In this document: positions 58,340 through 64,000 of the stretch, piece by piece | Layout of the letters: the number at the start of each line of letters is the position of its first letter | Numbering within the stretch: position 1 is the stretch's first letter | Origin: Bostrychus sinensis | Lineage: Eukaryota > Chordata > Actinopteri > Gobiiformes > Eleotridae | Reading direction: 5' to 3' | Length of the DNA stretch: 64,000 nt | NCBI GenBank assembly: GCA_020698575.1 | Contig: CM036243.1 | Coordinates: 33,668,903 to 33,732,902, forward strand | Position numbers and translations under genes: made by a program | Notes under the pieces: generated by a model | Databases searched by the model: none | The model's input: the letters and a program-made list of their open reading frames with translations, nothing else | Told to the model about the DNA's origin: nothing

Positions 58340-60404
58340 GAAGACTTGATTAGACCATAGCTTTGTTTGTTTGTAAAGCTCTACACTTGTAAACTATTTA
58401 ATAAATAATGAGTTGAATTCTTATTACAGCAGGGTCAAAGGAAAAGAGCTCTTCAGTTCTTGTGATGGTGATGGTTGGAGTTGTTTGTGTGATTTTCTTA
58501 GTGATCCTGCTGCTGCTGTTTCTGTGGCGCTACAGAAAGACTGAAGGTAAGAATTATATATTACACTTATACTAAACCTGTGATACAATTCTTTGGATTA
58601 AATGTAATTCTTGTGTATCGTTAGAAAACACTGCACTTTATTTACGTAGGGGAGGAAAAAATATAGCAGATAAATATTTTTATTTTTTTGCTCAGATCTG
58701 TTAACCTACCTCCATTCTGATCAAAACTAATAAAAACTGAAAAAAAAAAAAAAAGAAACAAGTATTTAATTTTTAATTGCCAATTTCTTATGTAAATTTA
58801 CTGATGTAGGGGAACACACAAAATTACCTATTCTCTATATAAACAGTGATTGTGTGCTATGTGTGTGGTGAGGGGGTCATCTCAATCTCACACGCACGCA
58901 CACACGATGCTACACAAAAACTAAAACATTCATCAAAGTCAGCCCCACTGTGTATTACTGACCGTGTTGATTTTTATTTTAATCATATTCTCAAAATTAC
59001 ATTAGGTCTTTCACAAATTTAATTCAATTATTTAAGACTGAGTGAAATTTATGGCTATGGAGTGAAAAATGAGCCCTGGTGAATGAAAACGTCCCCAACA
59101 GTACATAAGGTGTGTAAAGACTGTACTACTAATGTCTGGTTCACTATGGTGGATGATCGCGGAGCGTGCACTGGTTAAATGCCTGTATGATCCCCCAAGC
59201 AAATAATGACCCAGATGGTGATCTTCAGCAGTGTTTAATTGGTAGATTTATGCACTGATTATTTGTGTGGGTGTAGTTCTGTAAATAAACATAAATAACA
59301 TCACCTACAAATTGTACAATACAAATAATAAGACAATAGAATACAGTTTAACTAATGCTATACCTGCAAGGCTTTACTATTAGGCATTAGGCCTTAAGGC
59401 AATTACCCAATTAAAAGGTCAGCATAAGGCTTTTCACAATCACTTATTCCACCTTTGAAATGCTTGTCTTGTGTAAAAGTACTCAGACAATATTAAAGAA
59501 TACAACTAAATATGATACAATTCACTAACTCAAGTAAAACTTAGCATAGCTTAGCCAAAATTGCTACCAAAGGCTAATGAACAGATTAGCTTGAAATTTA
59601 CAGTAAAGAACTAAAATAACTTGGCAAACATATGATAAGATCACATCAGAACAACCAACCTGTCTCATGGACGCACACTCCATGCAGCATCAGCATAAAC
59701 AGCAATATAAAGGAGGTAACACTGTCACTGTCACTGGAAAAAACAACTCTGCTCATAAAACGGCCGCGCCCCTAGTGGTCGGCCTGAAAACTGCAACCTA
59801 ACTTATAATGGTGTATTACAGTCTTCTCTTCATAACATAAGGGTTAAATAATCACAGTAGCTAATAACAGCACAGTGTAGTTTTGGCTAATCTATGTTTG
59901 TTAAGATACAATATATAAATACATTTTCATTAATGTAGCAACATTTGTCTTCACAGATATGGGCCACAACCAGTAAGTCTTGTCAGATTCTTACTGTTAT
60001 ATGGTACCAAGGTCATATATTGTCCATGTTTTACTAAAGCAGCTGATTATTTGCTTGTTTAAGGCAAACTGAGACTGGTCTGGGAAGTGAGGCCCAAAAT
60101 GTCTCAAGAGAAGACAGTCACTTGTACTCGTCTCTTCTGCACGGTCAGTTCAGAGATATGCTTTATTGTAAGATGACAGTAAAAAAAGAGTATTTGAGTA
60201 TTCAGATTGAGTGATAATGTTCTAAATGTTCTCTGTAGGCGATCGATGTGTGTATGAAACAATCAGTGGATCAAACAACAATGACAATGGTACAAGAAAC
60301 AAAGAAATCTTTGTCAGGTATAAACTGAAGACACTTGCTCATGTGTATTACAAATGTATTTTCAGATGATGAACAGATAAAGCAACTATGAAAATGCCCC
60401 ATAG
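53716..60404 (+). CDS. FcRL/LITR-like receptor, copy C (frame disrupted by indels)
   Basis: Same 13-exon structure as copy B: 53716-53752, 53836-53868, 54127-54387 (D1), 54563-54822 (D2), 55968-56236 (D3), 56348-56649 (D4), 56732-57008 (D5), 58032-58288 (D6), 58430-58546 (TM), 59957-59972, 60064-60143, 60239-60289, 60366-60404. Leader, D1, TM and exons 10-12 are intact. D2, D3, D4, D5, D6 and exon 13 hold about 14 one-base indels in total (net -1, -1, +2, +1, +2, +1). All splice sites are kept. Introns show the same indel load with very few substitutions, so the breaks are more likely consensus errors than decay. If real, the gene would be dead from D2 onward. One substitution, Trp to Gly, ends D1. 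Confidence 0.75.
54127..54387 (+). CDS. copy C exon 3, Ig domain D1 (intact)
   Basis: 261 nt, in frame, same as copy B except Trp to Gly near the end. Confidence 0.85.
54563..54822 (+). CDS. copy C exon 4, D2 (indels)
   Basis: 260 nt. Five one-base changes in length relative to B, beginning with loss of one G in the CCAGGGCAG context. Confidence 0.7.
55968..56236 (+). CDS. copy C exon 5, D3 (one-base loss)
   Basis: 269 nt. One A lost from GGAAACAC. Confidence 0.7.
56348..56649 (+). CDS. copy C exon 6, D4 (indels)
   Basis: 302 nt. Three gains and one loss, mostly in C, G or T runs. Confidence 0.7.
56732..57008 (+). CDS. copy C exon 7, D5 (one-base gain)
   Basis: 277 nt. One extra T in TGCTTTCTCC. 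Confidence 0.7.
58032..58288 (+). CDS. copy C exon 8, D6 (two one-base gains)
   Basis: 257 nt. Extra A in GAAAAGCG and extra G in AAGGGTTTTT. The GC donor (GCAAGT at 58289) is kept. Confidence 0.7.
58430..58546 (+). CDS. copy C exon 9, transmembrane segment (intact)
   Basis: 117 nt, identical in sense to copy B. Confidence 0.88.
59957..60404 (+). CDS. copy C tail exons 10-13
   Basis: Exons 10-12 match copy B and keep both ITAM halves (YSSL, YETI). Exon 13 has an extra A, so the terminal YENAP is shifted out of frame. Confidence 0.75.
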
Positions 60405-62408
60405 CCTGTGAAGCTGCAGGTAAGAACACACTGTCATTCACGTCTAGTTTGACTCTTGAACATTTAGATTTCAATCACTGGCCATGAGGACTACGACCAA
60501 CTGAGCCTGTCCTGGTTTGCAGAAGTTTGTTAGGTTGGACATTATAAGGTATGGGGGATCTGGGGGTAGTGTAAATACTACATTTTAGCTCATAAATAAT
60601 CTCAAACATGCGAAATAAGCTTTTAAAAGTAATATATGTGCCCTGCCATTAAAAAAAGGAAAAGCAGCAGTACATTAAGTAAATTAGGCTTTCTCCAAAT
60701 AACAAAAAGCATGCTTCATTTTTGGTGCCATCAGACCAACTACAGCCCTTTCCTTTGAGAGATGCTGAGGCCTGGAGACTGAATTAGTGATTCAAGTGAG
60801 CTAAATCAGAAAGTCCTGCTGAAAGTTATTACAATTTCAATGTGAAATGCACCACAGAAGAAGCTGGTCTTAACCACAAATGTACATAAACCATCCTGGC
60901 AGTAAAAGTGTTGGTCCAAGAAAATGTTGTTAGAGAGAACCACCATCAGCAATAATATATAAAATAGATTGGTGTGTTTTTGGTCAGATCTGCTCTAATA
61001 TATGGTGTGTATATGTTCACACAGACCTACACTGTGTGGACTGATTATACTGGGATACTGGGACATCTCAAGTTCAGCAAAAGAAGAAAACAACATCAGT
61101 GTGTAAAGGTCAATGAAATGCCTCCTGTTATATCTCTGTGGTGTGTGCACTTCTCTGTGTTATGACTCCTGTTTACTTCTCAAATCTGCAGTCATGTATG
61201 TAATATTCCTCATAACCAAGCTCTTTATGAACTGTGTCAAAGCAAAACTGGAATGTTTTTGTCCTATATTGTAAACCTAAAAGCAATATTTCTGTTCAAA
61301 GGTAACATGTTTTATTTGTCAGTGTCAGTCTCATCCACCTGATGGCGCTGTGTGCGACTTGTGGCAATGGTTGCATGATCATATTTAGTTACTTATAGGC
61401 CTAGCAGAAAGTATGTGTTTTTAAAAAGTCATCCTTATTGAAACCTTTATACACTGTACATCTGTTCACATTTTATTGCTTTATCTCAAAACTTATAAGT
61501 CATAACTATAACTATCCAAGTAATGTAAGAAGCTTTTTCCTTTTGACAATATGTATTTATTATATGCACCTTCTTCAGATGTAACTTCTGTTGTTTTTAA
61601 AGGAACATATTGTTTTTTTTCAAGCTTTTAATTAATGTAGACACCTTTGCATAACATTTCACATTTTATACCTTACAATAACTTATAGCTCATTCTATAA
61701 TTAGTGGTACATTTGACTTCAATCAAAAGTGAGAAAATCAATATTCTTTTTGGATAAATTTACTGCATGTTTTAAAATATAAAATAAAAACACTTCTTTG
61801 TACCTCTTAAACTTAAAAGAACTGTATATTTTATGATAAAAAAGTTTGATTTTGTCAACTGTGTTACAGACAAATATTGTTTCATATGAAGTTTTCATGA
61901 AGTCCTACACTTTTGCTAACATCTGTTTAAAATGTTTTTAGTCCATTCACCATGGGTCTTGTGGGGTTTTTGGTTTAAAATAGTGAATTCTGAACTTTGT
62001 AATGGAACATTAGAGGGGATATTAACATGAGCCATTTCTATTTGTAAACATAAATTCAACCATCACTTATTTTAGAGTTAGGTAACAGTTCTAACTCCAG
62101 AGATGCCCCTATCTTTGTCTTACAGTTTAACAACAACTGAAGGAAGCATTGTGGGTAATTTGAAGTTATTTTTATATAATCATGGCCACACACACTACTG
62201 AGGCCTCACAGGTCCTGACTTAAGTATTTTTTACGTGTAATAGCTGTATCCTAAGGACTCTGGGCCAACACAAAAAAAGAGTCACTTTTCAGGGACTGGG
62301 CCACATTTGGACCAAACTTCAGCCAACAGTAACAGGTTGTGGGCCAACTCTGGGCCAGACAGAAATTGTTATACGGGACATCTTAATATTTAGCCTGCAG
62401 CTAACGAC
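60405..62408 (+). other. copy C 3' flank
   Basis: Colinear with 28429-30448, with many one-base indels. No gene supported. Confidence 0.5.
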
Positions 62409-62599
62409 CAGGGGCGGACTGGTCCGGTAAAATTAGAAACCACAAAGTATGATTGTAATAAATTGCAAGGTTACTCATAACTTTCTTCATTGCTTTTTAA
62501 AATTAACCTCATCACATCACTATATATAATAGAGTACTTAATTTTGCTTATGTTTAAAGATGTTTTATTTTAATCAGATCGAAGTTTATTACATATTGA

Positions 62600-63970
62600 G
62601 CCCCCGCTGGATGTGGGAGGGACTCACAACCAGCACTGGACACCTACTAAACATTTAAGAGAGAGACAGCAGAACTGGTAGAAGCTGTGGGACTCTGTAC
62701 TGAAGTAGCTGTGAGGAAATGCAAAGGACTCAGAGGGAACGAGGCAGCAGATGAAACAGCAAAGAAAGCAGTTGGTTATGTGGGACCTTTAAGCAAAAAG
62801 TATACAGTCTGTGTGCAGACGAATGCAGAGAAATATGAGGGACATACAGTGAAGTTGACAGAAAGATGTTATTGATTTAGACTCATATAAGACCGTATGA
62901 GTGTTTGGACTGACAAAGGTGCAAAGAAGGACAAAAAAGGACTATGGCACAATCATGATGGACGTCTAGTGGCACTTAGCAGACTATCAAGCATGTGTTA
63001 GCTACAGAAGCTCACAAGCTTGGACACATTTTGAAAACAAAGACTACCTCATTATGGTGACAAAAGTATGTAAATATTTTGTCATACAACATTTTGGAGA
63101 TGGTTGAGAGTAAATTACATTCTGTAAAGGTATTTGGGTAAAATCATTAACTTCATCAACATGAAAAGCGCTGTGCAATAAATTGAATTATAAATTGTAC
63201 TTTTCCTTGTGACCCAAAATAATTGTGATTATGATTTTTTTCCATAATCGAGCAGCCCTAGTTGGATGCATTGCTATTAGCGCTGATGGCAATGCGATCC
63301 ACACCTGACAAACATCTTAATCTCTCTCCACATGAGATTTTAACTGGGAGAAGGATGGACACTCCTCTCCAAACTGATATAAGTGTCCATAGAAATGACC
63401 AAGACCATGAAATCTCTACTACAAGTCAGTTACTAACTTGAGCCTAGTTCTCTCCCAACAGGTCCTGAACCTCGAGGATTCTCCTGACACCACATTGAAA
63501 GACCCAATCAAACCTGGTACTGGGTAATGGTAAAGACTATTAAAGACTGTTAAATGGACTGAACCCAAATTTTAGGTACATATAAAGTACTTAACAGCTG
63601 CTCAAAAGCAGTTAGAGTCGAAAAGACAGACAAAAGTCAAAAGAGCAAGTTGAGTCATTGGATCCATATTACTTAGTGTGTTAGGGCCCATCCTCCTGAA
63701 CGCTCATTAGAACAGATTAGAACTGATTTGGCCTGACTTACTTAACCATGACTGTTGCATTACCGGGGTGCTCCATCAGATGCACCATGCTCACCCTATT
63801 TCTGTTTAATATTCTGATTGTCCCACCTATTTTCTGGTACTTCAAATCAGGCCAACCTACCTGTAACCCTCTTCTCAAGACTATGGACTTAGCTATTAAG
63901 GGTTATGGACGAGTGTCTAGATTCGAAAGAGGTATTGTAAGATATGGGTGAAGTGCAATGGAATAACTGG
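62600..63970 (+). mobile_element. endogenous retrovirus-like pol relic, second copy
   Basis: Near-identical duplicate of 30640-32010: RNase H-like part 62687-62875, integrase-like parts at about 63310-63440 and 63490-63700, hydrophobic-start ORF 63748-63951. Decayed in the same way as the first copy. Confidence 0.6.
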
Positions 63971-64000
63971 AGCCAAGAAATAAACAAGAACAATTATTAT

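Noticed and set aside
53716..60404. Copy C as a true pseudogene
   Set aside because: Indels also load the introns and few substitutions accompany them; assembly error is the simpler reading until reads are checked.

Overview
The window is vertebrate and almost certainly teleost fish DNA. It has intron-rich genes with GT-AG junctions, a fish-type leukocyte receptor with many Ig domains, an L2/Rex1-like LINE, several hAT relics and MITEs, and Tc1/mariner, LTR-retrotransposon and retrovirus-like relics. I see no bacterial features, tRNA or rRNA.

The genes of interest are three head-to-tail copies (plus strand) of one receptor of the Fc-receptor-like / leukocyte immune-type receptor (FcRL/LITR) kind. 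Copy A (from before base 1 to about 5465) is cut by the left window edge. Copy B (21742-28428) is complete: signal peptide on two exons, six Ig-domain exons (D1-D6), a transmembrane exon and a four-exon tail, 664 residues in my reconstruction. Copy C (53716-60404) is nearly identical to B but carries many one-base indels. All Ig exons are phase 1-1. The tail of B holds an ITAM (YSSL-x7-YETI) split over two exons, so the protein looks like a self-contained activating receptor. Copy A lacks the D3 exon and has a one-base frameshift that removes the second half of the ITAM.

Layout: 1-7.5 kb copy A and 3' flank. 7.5-10.2 kb hAT relic, small MITE, and a foldback element with 298-bp arms. 10.25-21.3 kb intergenic block with a hAT-like element carrying a 15-bp minisatellite (13.8-15.5 kb), a LINE (16.3-19.4 kb) joined to the gag of a minus-strand LTR retrotransposon (LTR 20.4-20.8 kb), and a Tc1 end. 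21.3-30.4 kb copy B. 30.4-42.6 kb spacer with a retrovirus-like pol relic, a candidate LTR, three TSD-flanked non-autonomous DNA transposons, minisatellite and L2 fragments. 42.6-53.3 kb repeats the 10.25-21.3 kb block, 53.3-62.4 kb is copy C, and 62.4-64 kb repeats the start of the copy B spacer.

The interval 10242 to about 32030 is therefore a tandem segmental duplication with a period near 32 kb, and A is an older paralogous unit. Between A and B the membrane-distal domains differ by replacement changes only, while the proximal domains and introns are almost identical, which suggests diversifying selection on the ligand-facing part. B and C differ mainly by one-base indels in exons and introns alike, which looks more like imperfect assembly than decay.

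All family assignments come from reading the sequence. No database search was run.
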